DNA of 64,000 bases. Origin: Diplolepis rosae. Taxonomy: Eukaryota > Arthropoda > Insecta > Hymenoptera > Diplolepididae. Made by a program: the position numbers and the translations under genes. The DNA lies in NCBI GenBank assembly GCA_030998225.1, contig JAPYXD010000717.1:2255501-2319500 (forward strand). The letters run 5' to 3'. Below are positions 42,500 to 55,850 of the stretch, piece after piece (positions within the stretch are counted from its first letter, which is position 1; each line of letters opens with the position of its first letter). A model generated the notes under the pieces. The model worked only from the letters and a program-made list of their open reading frames with translations, was not told the DNA's origin and made no database searches.

Positions 42500-44930
42500 C
42501 TCGAAGGAGACGCCTTAACAGCTACTAATATAACAAAACATCGAATTTTGACAACCAATGACTATCCGGTTAACACAAAACAGTATCGGCTTCCTCACGC
42601 TTTGAGAGAAGAAGTAGATAAACAAATTAGGGAACTATTAGAAAAGGAAGTAATTACACCCTCAAAATCACCTTACAACACCAGTCTGTGGGTGGTTCCA
42701 AAAAACCAGGTCAGGATGGTAAACCAAAGTGGAGAGTAGTACTAGATTTTAGACCCCTCAACAAAAAGACTATTCCAATGGCTTACCCACTTCCAAATAT
42801 AACCGATATTTTTGATCAGGTGAGTAATAGTCACTATTACTCAGTCATAGATTGTGTCACAGGCTTTCATCAAATTGCACTAGACGAAGCCGACGCACAT
42901 AAAACAGCATTTTCAACCCCCAGTGGACACTTTGAATTTGTAAGAATGCCATTTGGTCTTCGAAACGCTGCATCAGAATATCAAAGGGCTATGAATATGA
43001 CCTTTGAAGGTATGATTGGCAAGGGGATATTTGTGTATATAGATGACATAGTAATTTATGCAAAAACTCTAGAGGAGCATGAAAAATTGTTCGACGAAGC
43101 AATGAGCAGTTTACGTAAGTATAGTTGGAAATTAAAGCCAAAAAAATGCGAGATATTACAACGCGAAGTCACATATCTTGGGCATATTATCAGCGCCAGT
43201 GGATTAAATCCAGACCCCAAAAAGGTTGAAGCAGTAAGAAAATTTCCGAAACTCAAAAGTGCTAAGGGCGTTCGCCAATTCCTGGGTTTAGCAGGATATT
43301 ACAGGCGATTTATTAAAGATTTTGCAAAAATTGCAAAGCCATTGACCAAACTATTACAAAAAAATGAAACTTTTAACTGGACGATGGATGCTGAAAACGC
43401 GTTTGAAAATTTAAAGGAAGTATTATGCTCAGCACCATTATTACAATCCTCTGACATGAGTAAACCTTTCCTGATAACTACAGACGCGTCTGGCTACGCG
43501 GTGGGAGGAATCCTATCACAAGGCAAAATCGGAAGGGACAAACCTATTGCCTACACTTCAAGAGTACTCAGAGGTCCAGAATTGAAGTATGACACCTATG
43601 AAAAAGAAGCGCTAGCGGTAATTCACGCAGTGCGAACATTCCGACCATACGTATTTGGTAGAAGGTTTACTATTGTTACTGATCACCAGCCATTAATATG
43701 GTTCAAAACAGCAGACTTGAACACTAGAGTCCAAAAGTGGAGATTTAAGTTGTCTGAATACGATTACGAAATTATATATAAACCAGGGAAAATGAACGTG
43801 AATGCAGATGCTTTGTCTAGAAATCCAGCAGTAACCCAGCATGTCAATATTGTTACTCCGAGACAAGCTCTGGAAATAAACAGAAGCAGAGAAAGAAAGG
43901 TAGAAGGAAACAACCAAAATATGGAATCTACATTACAGAAAACATCAAATCTGATTAATCAAAGAAAAACAACAAAACGAAAATGTAAGAAGAAAGTAAA
44001 TTATGCTGAAAGCGATATTGAAAGCGACATCGAAGCCACTACCAAGGTACCAGAAGGGAGATCAACCTTTAAGGATTACCAAACTAGTCCCACTAATCAT
44101 GAACCGACTTGCAAACAACCAGAGATACTCAAACCTAACTACGAAAACAATAAATCAGAAACAGATTTTTCTTCCTCCGAAAATGAAAGTGAAGGAATAA
44201 TAGAAAACGAAACAACGAAAAATGTAAATTATCGACAGGAAAACTTGACCAACGATGATAATCATGTGTCCGAAGAGGAAGAATCAATTCAAACTTCATT
44301 CAACCGAAACATAGTCGAAAGTAAAGAGTTGTTACAGTTTCGACGGGATAATATTACATACTTGGTAGCCAGTAACGGAGATCCATGTGATGAGGGATGT
44401 AGAACCCTCATAGAAGCGAATACAATTCCCGCAAAACAGGCACTTCAAATAGGAAGCGTCAACGAAGCCAAAAGGATGAACAATAGATATCTTTTCGGCT
44501 TGTGTATACGAGGAGAAATTCCAGAATCACAAGAAATAATAAGGAATAACTTACATGTAACTTTTAAACTTTTGCGTGAATCCTTGATAGCGAAGAAAAT
44601 TAGAAAATTCAGCATAGCGAAAAGCTTTTATATAGAAAATATACCGTGGATTGATATAATAAAACTTATTAAGGAAATATTCGGGAAAGACTCTATTAAA
44701 ATAATCGTTTGTAAAGGAACTTTAGAATATGTAGTAGGTAGTAAACGCGATGACATCTTTAGGGAACTTCATAATTCACCTATAGGAGGACATAGGGGGG
44801 TATCAAAAACCTTCAATAGAATCCGTCAGAATTACTATTGGGAGAACTTGAAGCAAGACGTGCAAAGACGTATACAGCAGTGTATACAATGTCAATTAAA
44901 CTTGTTAGGCTTAAAACTAAGCAACCCATG
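42500..44930 (+). pseudogene. Gypsy pol: RT, RNase H, extra domain, start of integrase
   Basis: The first part (42500-42700) is in the protease frame and ends at a one-base frameshift in the A-run near 42700. The next frame (42688-44937) is long and open. Its RT has PLPNITDIFDQV, FRMPFGLRNA-type and the catalytic YIDD at about 43036. Its RNase H has TTDASGYAVGG, YEKEALAVIHAVR and VTDHQPLIWFK, and the domain ends with NADALSR (about 43805). A Lys/Glu/Ser-rich linker and a folded-looking domain follow (44320-44730). Then comes the integrase zinc finger, with HRGVSKTFNRIRQNYYW and CIQCQ. A second frameshift near 44895 separates it from the catalytic core. Confidence 0.9.
44330..44735 (+). other. 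Extra macrodomain-like region between RNase H and integrase
   Basis: About 135 residues. It begins with an FRRDNITYLVAS strand followed by DEGCRTLIEA. It then has YLFGLCIRG, LLRESLIAKKIRKFSIAKSF, IPWIDIIKLIKEIFG and IKIIVCKG. The order strand - acidic/Gly loop - helix - strand (SIA) - GxxPW-like turn - helix - strand (IIV) resembles macrodomains related to OARD1, which are encoded at a comparable place in some retroelements. The fold assignment is inference from pattern only. Confidence 0.4.
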
Positions 44931-45827
44931 GTCATAACAGATACGCCAGGTACGACCTTTGAGAAAATTGCTCTAGACATAGTAGGCCCTCTGCCTAAAA
45001 CTAAAAATGATAATGAATACATATTAACAATGCAGGATCAACTATCTAAATTCTGTCTTGCTACTCCATTACCAAATGCTTTAGCCACCACAATAGCTGA
45101 CGCATTTATAAAAAATTTTATTTGCATTTTCGGAGCACCTAAGGTCATTTTAACCGATCAAGGGAGAAATTTCCTTAGCAAATTAATTCAGAAAATAGCA
45201 AGAAGATTTGAAATTAAAAGGGTGAAAACCACTGCATTTCACCCACAATCTAATGGTTCACTCGAACGCTCACATCATGCATTGGGAGAGTTCCTAAAGC
45301 AATATTCTGAAAATGATTGCGAGTGGGATCAGTGGGTAGAAATCGCTATATTCAATTATAATACGTGCATACATGAAGGCACGAAACATACACCTTTCGA
45401 AGTGGTTTTCGGTCGTTTAGCCAGATCACCCTCATGTGAACCACTCCGAGAGGACGAATTATTACCAACATATCAAGGCTATATAAAAGACTTGGTCACT
45501 CGCCTTACCGGTATAAGAACAATAGTGTATAACAATCTTGTAGAGGCTAAAACACGGTCAAAAGGCTACTATGACAAAAATATAAATAGCGCAAATTTTA
45601 AGGTGGGTGATTACGTCTTTTTGCTGAAGGGACCAAAACCCGGTAAATTTGGGGACCATTATACTGGCCCTCATAAAATTTTGGAAGTAATAAATAAGAA
45701 TAATGTTAAAATTCAATTTAAAGGGAGCAGCAAGATAGTCCATGCTAATAGACTCAGAGTATCACATATTAACTGCGAAGTAAAAATTAAAAAGACAGTA
45801 AGGAAAAAACATTCAGAAGATGAATAA
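44838..45827 (+). CDS. Integrase catalytic core and C-terminal domain
   Basis: The first 25 codons overlap the zinc-finger frame and are likely spurious. True integrase sequence begins near 44900 after the frameshift. The DDE triad is complete: Asp in ALDIVGP (GAC at 44976), Asp in TDQGRNF (GAT at 45156) and Glu in SLERSHHALGEFL (GAA at 45264). The last two are 35 residues apart, as expected for retroviral-type integrases. A GDYVFLLKGPKPGKFGDHYTGP segment (about 45610-45670) is the DNA-binding tail typical of gypsy elements. The frame ends 23 bp before the envelope-like gene. Confidence 0.88.
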   Translation: MGELEARRAKTYTAVYTMSIKLVRLKTKQPMVITDTPGTTFEKIALDIVGPLPKTKNDNEYILTMQDQLSKFCLATPLPNALATTIADAFIKNFICIFGAPKVILTDQGRNFLSKLIQKIARRFEIKRVKTTAFHPQSNGSLERSHHALGEFLKQYSENDCEWDQWVEIAIFNYNTCIHEGTKHTPFEVVFGRLARSPSCEPLREDELLPTYQGYIKDLVTRLTGIRTIVYNNLVEAKTRSKGYYDKNINSANFKVGDYVFLLKGPKPGKFGDHYTGPHKILEVINKNNVKIQFKGSSKIVHANRLRVSHINCEVKIKKTVRKKHSEDE

Positions 45828-45850
45828 TCAGATTCATATTCTGATTACAG

Positions 45851-46690
45851 ATGTTCGTGACATTAGCGTGTATCTTTCTGTTCCAAACCACAGCAGCGTT
45901 AGTTGGATATGACTGTGAATCACGGTCACTAAACGTAACAACTATATCGTTATTAGACGTAGGCCAATGTCAAATACCTTCGAACTCGCTTAATGTAACA
46001 AGAAATTACGTACAGCTGCTGCAATCAACGAATTTATAGAAACGCAGGCTATACAATGCAAACTCGAAGTCCATCGAACGATTTTTTACTGCGGAATGTA
46101 CTCGCATGTCTCAATTGTGAAGCATGGCGAACACGAATATATATACGAAATAAGCAGACAAGCCTGTAAACAACTTTATATTACCGGTATACTTAAGTTT
46201 GGCAACCACATTGTAAGTGGCATTAGGATAAATAGTACCACTACACGCCCGATGCTTTTCGCAGGGTATCTAGATAACGAAGGTAGGTGTAACGGAGCTT
46301 CGTACTCAGACCCTTATGGGGATTGGGAATCAGTAGTAGTTCAAGGAACATTAAAAATAACCATGTAAGAACAGAAGGCTAGAGTCGATTTAAGTAATAA
46401 TTTGATACATTTGCGCTCCGGTACACCTTGCACTTTATTAGATGCAACATGTATGGATGTAGAAGGTGGGCATACATTTTGGAATCCTATTCCAATAAGT
46501 AACTGCAAATTCTACAAATACAGCATTTTATATGAAGGTTATGCTAATAAAATTAACGATTTAATCCATAACCATGTCCAAACTGTATACTCACTAGCGA
46601 CGGATGATATAACCTTTGCCTTAATGATTAAATCTGCTGAAAATGTTTGTTTGATTATTTTGAAGTTTTATTACAACATTGAGCAATCAT
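45851..46690 (+). pseudogene. Envelope-like glycoprotein gene, broken and truncated
   Basis: It starts with a signal-peptide-like MFVTLACIFLFQTTAA (45851), then a Cys-containing ectodomain with several N-glycosylation sites (N-V-T, N-S-T). A stop at 46037 and a frame change before 46096 interrupt it, and there is another stop at 46366. Satellite sequence replaces everything after about 46640, including any transmembrane anchor. The pattern YDC..SLLDVGQC and GASYSDPYGDW resembles glycoproteins of chuvirus-like viruses, which insect LTR elements are known to have captured. I infer this origin and did not align it. Confidence 0.6.
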
Positions 46691-46765
46691 TTTAGTTTAG
46701 TGTTGAAGTTTGTTTGATTATTTTGAAGTTTTATTTCAACATTGAGCAATCAATTTAGTTCAGTG

Positions 46766-48832
46766 TTGAAGTTTGTCTGATTATTTCCAAGTTTTATTTA
46801 AACATTGAGCAATCATTTTAGTTCAGTGTTGAAGTTTGTTTGATTATTTCCAAATTTGTTTAAACATTGAGAAATCATTTTAGTTCTGTGTTGGTTTTGT
46901 CTAATTATTACGAAGTTTTATTTAAGATTGAGCAATCATCTTAGTTCAGTGTTGAAGTTTGTTTGATTATTTCCAAGTTTTTTTTCAACATTGAGCAATC
47001 AATTTAGTTCAGTGTTGAAGTTTGTTTGATTATTTCCAAGTTTTGTTTAAACATTGAGCAATCAATTTAGTTCAGTGTTGGTTCTTGTCTGACTATTACG
47101 AAGTTTTATTTAAACATTGAGCAATCAATTTAGTTCTGTGTTGAAGTTTGTTTGATTATTTTGAAGTTTTGTTTAAACATTGAGCAATCATTTTAGTTCA
47201 GTGTTGAAGTTTGTTTGATTATTTCCAAGTTTTGTTTAAACATTGAGCAATCAATTTAGTTCAGTGTTGGTTCTTTCTGACTATTACGAAGTTTTATTTA
47301 AACATTGAGCAATCAATTTAGTTCAGTGTTGAAGTTTGTTTGATTATTTTGAAGTTTTGTTTAAACATTGAGCAATCATTTTAGTTCAGTGTTGAAGTTT
47401 GTCTGATTATTTCCAAGTTTTGTTTAAACATTGAGCAATCAATTTAGTTCAGTGTTGAAGTTTGTCTGATTATTTTGAAGTTTTTTTTCAACATTGAGCA
47501 ATCAATTTAGTTCAGTGTTGAAGTTTGTTTGATTATTTCCAAGTTTTGTTTAAACATTGAGCAATCAATTTAGTTCAGTGTTGGTTCTTGTCTGACTATT
47601 ACGAAGTTTTATTTAAACATTGAGCAATCAATTTAGTTCTGTGTTGAAGTTTGTTTGTTTATTTTGAAGTTTTATTTCAACATTGAGCAATCAATTTAGT
47701 TCAGTGTTGAAGTTTGTTTGATTATTTTGAAGTTTTATTTCAACATTGAGCAATCAATTTAGTTCAGAGTTGAAGTTTGTTTGATTATTTTAAAGTTTTG
47801 TTTAAACATTGAGCAATCATTTTAGTTCAGTGTTGAAGTTTGTCTGATTATTTCCAAGTTTTATTTAAACATTGAGCAATCATTTTAGTTCAGTGTTGAA
47901 GTTTGTTTGATTATTTCCAAATTTGTTTAAACATTGAGAAATCATTTTAGTTCTGTGTTGGTTTTGTCTAATTATTACGAAGTTTTATTTAAGATTGAGC
48001 AATCATCTTAGTTCAGTGTTGAAGTTTGTTTGATTATTTCCAAGTTTTTTTTCAACATTGAGCAATCAATTTAGTTCAGTGTTGAAGTTTGTTTGATTAT
48101 TTCCAAGTTTTGTTTAAACATTGAGCAATCAATTTAGTTCAGTGTTGGTTCTTGTCTGACTATTACGAAGTTTTATTTAAACATTGAGCAATCAATTTAG
48201 TTCTGTGTTGAAGTTTGTTTGATTATTTTGAAGTTTTGTTTAAACATTGAGCAATCATTTTAGTTCAGTGTTGAAGTTTGTTTGATTATTTCCAAGTTTT
48301 GTTTAAACATTGAGCAATCAATTTAGTTCAGTGTTGGTTCTTTCTGACTATTACGAAGTTTTATTTAAACATTGAGCAATCAATTTAGTTCAGTGTTGAA
48401 GTTTGTTTGATTATTTTGAAGTTTTGTTTAAACATTGAGCAATCATTTTAGTTCAGTGTTGAAGTTTGTCTGATTATTTCCAAGTTTTGTTTAAACATTG
48501 AGCAATCAATTTAGTTCAGTGTTGAAGTTTGTCTGATTATTTTGAAGTTTTTTTTCAACATTGAGCAATCAATTTAGTTCAGTGTTGAAGTTTGTTTGAT
48601 TATTTCCAAGTTTTGTTTAAACATTGAGCAATCAATTTAGTTCAGTGTTGGTTCTTGTCTGACTATTACGAAGTTTTATTTAAACATTGAGCAATCAATT
48701 TAGTTCTGTGTTGAAGTTTGTTTGTTTATTTTGAAGTTTTATTTCAACATTGAGCAATCAATTTAGTTCAGTGTTGAAGTTTGTTTGATTATTTTGAAGT
48801 TTTATTTCAACATTGAGCAATCAATTTAGTTC
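46766..48832. repeat. Higher-order repeat, 1067-bp period
   Basis: Rare variants recur at exactly this spacing. TTGGTTTTGTCTAATTATTA is at 46891 and 47958, CAGAGTTGAAG is at 47765 and 48832, and TTGGTTCTTTCTGACTATTA is at about 47267 and 48333. The period is about 17 monomers. Confidence 0.9.
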
Positions 48833-51800
48833 AGAGTTGAAGTTTGTTTGATTATTTTAAAGTTTTGTTTAAACATTGAGCAATCATTTTAGTTCAGTGT
48901 TGAAGTTTGTTTGATTATTTTAAAGTTTTGTTTAAACATTGAGCAATCATTTTAGTTCAGTGTTGGTTCTTGTCTGACTATTACGAAGTTTTATTTAAAC
49001 ATTGAGCAATCAATTTAGTTCTGTGTTGAAGTTTGTTTGATTATTTTGAAGTTTTGTTTAAACATTGAGCAATCATTTTAGTTCAGTGTTGAAGTTTGTT
49101 TGATTATTTTGAAGTTTGTTTGATTATTTTGAAGTTTTTTTTTCAACATTGAGCAATCAATTTAGTTCAGTGTTGAAGTTTGTTTGATTATTTTAAAGTT
49201 TTGTTTAAACATTGAGCAATCATTTTAGTTCAGTGTTGGTTCTTGTCTGACTATTACGAAGTTTTATTCAAACATTGAGCAATCAATTTAGTTCTGTGTT
49301 GAAGTTTGTTTGGTTATTTCCAAGTTTTGTTTAAACATTGAGCAATCATTTTAGTTCAGTGTTGGTTCTTGTCTGACTATTACGAAGTTTTATTTAAACA
49401 TTGAGCAATCAATTTAGTTCAGTGTTGAAGTTTGTCTGATTATTTTGAAGTTTTTTTTCAACATTGAGCAATCAATTTAGTTCAGTGTTGAAGTTTGTTT
49501 GATTATTTTGAAGTTTTATTTAAACATTGAGCAATCATTTTAGTTCAGTGTTGAAGTTTGTCTGATTATTTTGAAGTTTTTTTCAACATTGAGCAATCAA
49601 TTTAGTTCAGTGTTGAAGTTTGTTTGATTATTTCCAAGTTTTGTTTAAACATTGAGCAATCATTTTAGTTCAGTGTTGGTTCTTGTCTGACTATTACGAA
49701 GTTTTATTTAAACATTGAGCAATCAATTTAGTTCTGTGTTGAAGTTTGTTTGTTTATTTTGAAGTTTTGTTTAAACATTGAGCAATCATTTTAGTTCAGT
49801 GTTGAAGTTTGTTTGATTATTTTGAAGTTCTATTTCAACATTGAGCAATCAATTTAGTTCAATGTTGAAGTTTGTTTGATTATTTTGAAGTTTTATTTCA
49901 ACATTGAGCAATCAATTTAGTTCAGTGTTGAAGTTTGTTTGATTATTTTAAAGTTTTGTTTAAACATTGAGCAATCATTTTAGTTCAGTGTTGGTTCTTG
50001 TCTGACTATTACGAAGTTTTATTTAAACATTGAGCAATCAATTTAGTTCTGTGTTGAAGTTTGTTTGATTATTTTGAAGTTTTGTTTAAACATTGAGCAA
50101 TCATTTTAGTTCAGTGTTGAAGTTTGTTTGATTATTTTGAAGTTTGTTTGATTATTTTGAAGTTTTTTTTCAACATTGAGCAATCAATTTAGTTCAGTGT
50201 TGAAGTTTGTTTGATTATTTTGAAGTTTTATTTCAACATTGAGCAATCAATTTAGTTCAGTGTTGAAGTTTGTTTGATTATTTTAAAGTTTTGTTTAAAC
50301 ATTGAGCAATCATTTTAGTTCAGTGTTGGTTCTTGTCTGACTATTACGAAGTTTTATTCAAACATTGAGCAATCAATTTAGTTCTGTGTTGAAGTTTGTT
50401 TGATTATTTCCAAGTTTTGTTTAAACATTGAGCAATCATTTTATTTCAGTGTTGAAGTTTGTTTGATTATTTTGAAGTTCTATTTCAACATTGAGCAATC
50501 AATTTAGTTCAATGTTGAAGTTTGTTTGATTATTTTGAAGTTTTATTTCAACATTGAGCAATCAATTTAGTTCAGTGTTGAAGTTTGTTTGATTATTTTG
50601 AAGTTTTGTTTAAACATTGAGCAATCATTTTAGTTCAGTGTTGAATTTTGTTTGATTATTTCCAAGTTTTGTTTAAACATTGAGCAATCAATTTAGTTCA
50701 GTGTTGGTTCTTTCTGACTATTACGAAGTTTTATTTAAACATTGAGCAATCAATTTAGTTCAGTGTTGAAGTTTGTTTGATTATTTTGAAGTTTTGTTTA
50801 AACATTGAGCAATCATTTTAGTTCAGTGTTGAAGTTTGTCTGATTATTTCCATGTTTTGTTTAAACATTGAGCAATCAATTTAGATCAGTGTTGAAGTTC
50901 GTTTGATTATTTTGAAGTTTTATTTCAACTTTGAGCAATAAATTTAGTTCAGTGTTGAAGTTTGTTTGATTATTTCCAAGTTTTGTTTAAACATTGAGCA
51001 ATCAATTTAGTTCAGTGTTGGTTCTTGTCTGACTATTACGAAGTTTTATTTAAACATTGAGCAATCAATTTAGTTCTGTGTTGAAGTTTGTTTGTTTATT
51101 TTGAAGTTTTATTTCAACATTGAGCAATCAATTTAGTTCAGTGTTGAAGTTTGTTTGATTATTTTGAAGTTTTATTTCAACATTGAGCAATCAATGTAGT
51201 TCAGTTTTGAAGTTTGTTTGATTATTTCCAAGTTTTGTTTAAACATTGAGCAATCATTTTAGTTCATTGTTGGTTTTGTCTGACTATTACGAAGTTTTAT
51301 TTAAACATTGAGCAATCATTTTAGTTCAGTGTTGAAGTTTGTTTGATTATTTTGAAGTTTTCTTTAAACATTGAGCAATCATTTTAGTTCATTGTTGGTT
51401 TTGTCTGACTATTACGAAGTTTTATTTCAACATTGAGCAATAAATTTAGTTCTGTGTTGAAGTTTGTTTGTTTATTTTGAAGTTTTGTTTAAACATTGAG
51501 CAATCATTTTAGTTCAGTGTTGAAGTTTGTTTGATTATTTTGAAGTTCTATTTCAACATTGAGCAATCAATTTAGTTCAGTGTTGAAGTTTGTTTGATTA
51601 TTTTGAAGTTTTATTTCAACATTGAGCAATCAATTTAGTTCAGTGTTGAAGTTTGTTTGATTATTTTGAAGTTTTATTTCAACATTGAGCAATCATTTTA
51701 GTTCAGTGTTGAAGTTTGTCTGATTATTTCCAAGTTTTGTTTAAACATTGAGCAATCATTTTAGTTCAGTGTTGGTTCTTGTCTGACTATTACGAAGTTT

Positions 51801-54800
51801 TATTTAAACATTGAGCAATCAATTTAGTTCTGTGTTGAAGTTTGTTTGATTATTTTGAAGTTTTGTTTAAACATTGAGCAATCATTTTAGTTCAGTGTTG
51901 AAGTTTGTCTGATTATTTCCAAGTTGTGTTTAAACATTGAGCAATCAATTTAGTTCAGTGTTGAAGTTTGTATGATTATTTTGAAGTTTTTTTTAAACAT
52001 TGAGCAATCAATTTAGTTCAGTGTTGAAGTTTTTTTGATTATTTCCAAGTTTTGTTTAAACATTGAGCAATCAATTTAGTTCAGTGTTGGGTTTTGTCTG
52101 ACTATTACGAAGTTTTTTTTAAACATTGAGCAATCAATTTAGTTCTGTGTTGAAGTTTGTTTGATTATTTTGAAGTTTTGTTTAAACATTGAGCAATCAT
52201 TTTAGTTCAGTGTTGAAGTTTGTTTGATTATTTCCAAGTTTTGTTTAAACATTGAGCAATCAATTTAGTTCAGTGTTGGTTCTTTCTGACTATTACGAAG
52301 TTTTATTTAAACATTGAGCAATCAATTTAGTTCAGTGTTGAAGTTTGTTTGATTATTTTGAAGTTTTGTTTAAACATTGAGCAATCATTTTAGTTCAGTG
52401 TTGAAGTTTGTCTGATTATTTCCAAGTTTTGTTTAAACATTGAGCAATCAATTTAGTTCAGTGTTGAAGTTTGTCTGATTATTTTGAAGTTTTTTTTCAA
52501 CATTGAGCAATCAATTTAGTTCAGTGTTGAAGTTTGTTTGATTATTTCCAAGTTTTGTTTAATCATTGAGCAATCAATTTAGTTCAGTGTTGGTTCTTTC
52601 TGACTATTACGAAGTTTTATTTAAACATTGAGCAATCAATTTAGTTCTGTGTTGAAGTTTGTTTGTTTATTTTGAAGTTTTATTTCAACATTGAGCAATC
52701 AATTTAGTTCAGTGTTGAAGTTTGTTTGATTATTTTGAAGTTTTATTTCAACATTGAGCAATCAATTTAGTTCAGAGTTGAAGTTTGTTTGATTATTTTA
52801 AAGTTTTGTTTAAACATTGAGCAATCATTTTAGTTCAGTGTTGAAGTTTGTTTGATTATTTTAAAGTTTTGTTTAAACATTGAGCAATCATTTTAGTTCA
52901 GTGTTGGTTCTTGTCTGACTATTACGAAGTTTTATTTAAACATTGAGCAATCAATTTAGTTCTGTGTTGAAGTTTGTTTGATTATTTTGAAGTTTTGTTT
53001 AAACATTGAGCAATCATTTTAGTTCAGTGTTGAAGTTTGTTTGATTATTTTGAAGTTTGTTTGATTATTTTGAAGTTTTTTTTTCAACATTGAGCAATCA
53101 ATTTAGTTCAGTGTTGAAGTTTGTTTGATTATTTTAAAGTTTTGTTTAAACATTGAGCAATCATTTTAGTTCAGTGTTGGTTCTTGTCTGACTATTACGA
53201 AGTTTTATTCAAACATTGAGCAATCAATTTAGTTCTGTGTTGAAGTTTGTTTGGTTATTTCCAAGTTTTGTTTAAACATTGAGCAATCATTTTAGTTCAG
53301 TGTTGGTTCTTGTCTGACTATTACGAAGTTTTATTTAAACATTGAGCAATCAATTTAGTTCAGTGTTGAAGTTTGTCTGATTATTTTGAAGTTTTTTTTC
53401 AACATTGAGCAATCAATTTAGTTCAGTGTTGAAGTTTGTTTGATTATTTTGAAGTTTTATTTAAACATTGAGCAATCATTTTAGTTCAGTGTTGAAGTTT
53501 GTCTGATTATTTTGAAGTTTTTTTTCAACATTGAGCAATCAATTTAGTTCAGTGTTGAAGTTTGTTTGATTATTTCCAAGTTTTGTTTAAACATTGAGCA
53601 ATCATTTTAGTTCAGTGTTGGTTCTTGTCTGACTATTACGAAGTTTTATTTAAACATTGAGCAATCAATTTAGTTCTGTGTTGAAGTTTGTTTGTTTATT
53701 TTGAAGTTTTGTTTAAACATTGAGCAATCATTTTAGTTCAGTGTTGAAGTTTGTTTGATTATTTTGAAGTTCTATTTCAACATTGAGCAATCAATTTAGT
53801 TCAATGTTGAAGTTTGTTTGATTATTTTGAAGTTTTATTTCAACATTGAGCAATCAATTTAGTTCAGTGTTGAAGTTTGTTTGATTATTTTAAAGTTTTG
53901 TTTAAACATTGAGCAATCATTTTAGTTCAGTGTTGGTTCTTGTCTGACTATTACGAAGTTTTATTTAAACATTGAGCAATCAATTTAGTTCTGTGTTGAA
54001 GTTTGTTTGTTTATTTTGAAGTTTTATTTCAACATTGAGCAATCAATTTAGTTCAGTGTTGAAGTTTGTTTGATTATTTTGAAGTTTTATTTCAACATTG
54101 AGCAATCAATGTAGTTCAGTTTTGAAGTTTGTTTGGTTATTTCCAAGTTTTTTAGAAACATTGAGCAATCATTTTAGTTCAGTGTTGGTTCTTGTCTGAC
54201 TATTACGAAGTTTTATTTAAACATTGAGCAATCAATTTAGTTCTGTGTTGAAGTTTGTTTGTTTATTTTGAAGTTTTGTTTAAACATTGAGCAATCATTT
54301 TAGTTCAGTGTTGAAGTTTGTTTGATTATTTTGAAGTTTTATTTCAACATTGAGCAATCAATTTAGTTCAGTGTTGAAGTTTGTTTGATTATTTTAAAGT
54401 TTTGTTTAAACATTGAGCAATCATTTTAGTTCAGTGTTGGTTCTTGTCTGACTATTACGAAGTTTTATTCAAACATTGAGCAATCAATTTAGTTCTGTGT
54501 TGAAGTTTGTTTGGTTATTTCCAAGTTTTGTTTAAACATTGAGCAATCATTTTAGTTCAGTGTTGGTTCTTGTCTGACTATTACGAAGTTTTATTTAAAC
54601 ATTGAGCAATCAATTTAGTTCAGTGTTGAAGTTTGTTTGATTATTTTGAAATTTGTTTAAACATTGAGCAGTCATTTCAGTTCAGTGTTGAAGTTTGTTT
54701 GATTATTTTGAAGTTTTATTTAAACATTGAGCAATCATTTTAGTTCAGTGTTGAAGTTTGTTTGATTATTTTGAAGTTTTATTTCAACATTGAGCAATCA

Positions 54801-55850
54801 ATTTAGTTCAGTGTTGAAGTTTGTTTGATTATTTCCAAGTTTTGTTTAAACATTGAGCAATCATTTTAGTTCAGTGTTGGTTCTTGTCTGACTATTACGA
54901 AGTTTTATTTAAACATTGAGCAATCAATTTAGTTCTGTGTTGAAGTTTGTTTGTTTATTTTGAAGTTTTGTTTAAACATTGAGCAATCATTTTAGTTCAG
55001 TGTTGAAGTTTGTTTGATTATTTTGAAGTTCTATTTCAACATTGAGCAATCAATTTAGTTCAATGTTGAAGTTTGTTTGATTATTTTGAAGTTTTATTTC
55101 AACATTGAGCAATCAATTTAGTTCAGTGTTGAAGTTTGTTTGATTATTTTAAAGTTTTGTTTAAACATTGAGCAATCATTTTAGTTCAGTGTTGGTTCTT
55201 GTCTGACTATTACGAAGTTTTATTTAAACATTGAGCAATCAATTTAGTTCTGTGTTGAAGTTTGTTTGTTTATTTTGAAGTTTTATTTCAACATTGAGCA
55301 ATCAATTTAGTTCAGTGTTGAAGTTTGTTTGATTATTTTGAAGTTTTATTTCAACATTGAGCAATCAATTTAGTTCAGTGTTGAAGTTTGTTTGATTATT
55401 TCCAAGTTTTGTTTAAACATTGAGCAATCATTTTAGTTCAGTGTTGGTTCTTGTCTGACTATTACGAAGTTTTATTTAAACATTGAGCAATCAATTTAGT
55501 TCTGTGTTGAAGTTTGTTTGTTTATTTTGAAGTTTTGTTTAAACATTGAGCAATCATTTTAGTTCAGTGTTGAAGTTTGTTTGATTATTTTGAAGTTCTA
55601 TTTCAACATTGAGCAATCAATTTAGTTCAGAGTTGAAGTTTGTTTGATTATTTTAAAGTTTTGTTTAAACATTGAGCAATCATTTTAGTTCAGTGTTGGT
55701 TCTTGTCTGACTATTACGAAGTTTTATTCAAACATTGAGCAATCAATTTAGTTCTGTGTTGAAGTTTGTTTGGTTATTTCCAAGTTTTGTTTAAACATTG
55801 AGCAATCATTTTAGTTCAGTGTTGGTTCTTGTCTGACTATTACGAAGTTT
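47960..55850. repeat. Large higher-order repeat, 3941-bp period
   Basis: The CAGAGTTGAAG variant at 48832 recurs at 52773. TGGTTATTTCCAAG at 49311 recurs at 53252. The doubled GAAGTTTGTTTGATTATTTT segment near 49090 recurs near 53033. The two blocks look nearly identical by eye, which implies a recent segmental duplication within the array. Confidence 0.85.

Larger units (their letters stand above)
39985..46640 (+). mobile_element. Gypsy-type LTR retrotransposon, LTRs missing
   Basis: Order on the + strand: gag, protease, reverse transcriptase, RNase H, an extra domain, integrase, and an envelope-like gene. No 5' LTR or primer-binding site is visible between the minus-strand gypsy fragment (ends about 39980) and gag. 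The 3' part is replaced by satellite at about 46640. Coding is largely intact but interrupted by nonsense and frameshift changes in pol and env, so this copy is dead though young. Confidence 0.92.
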
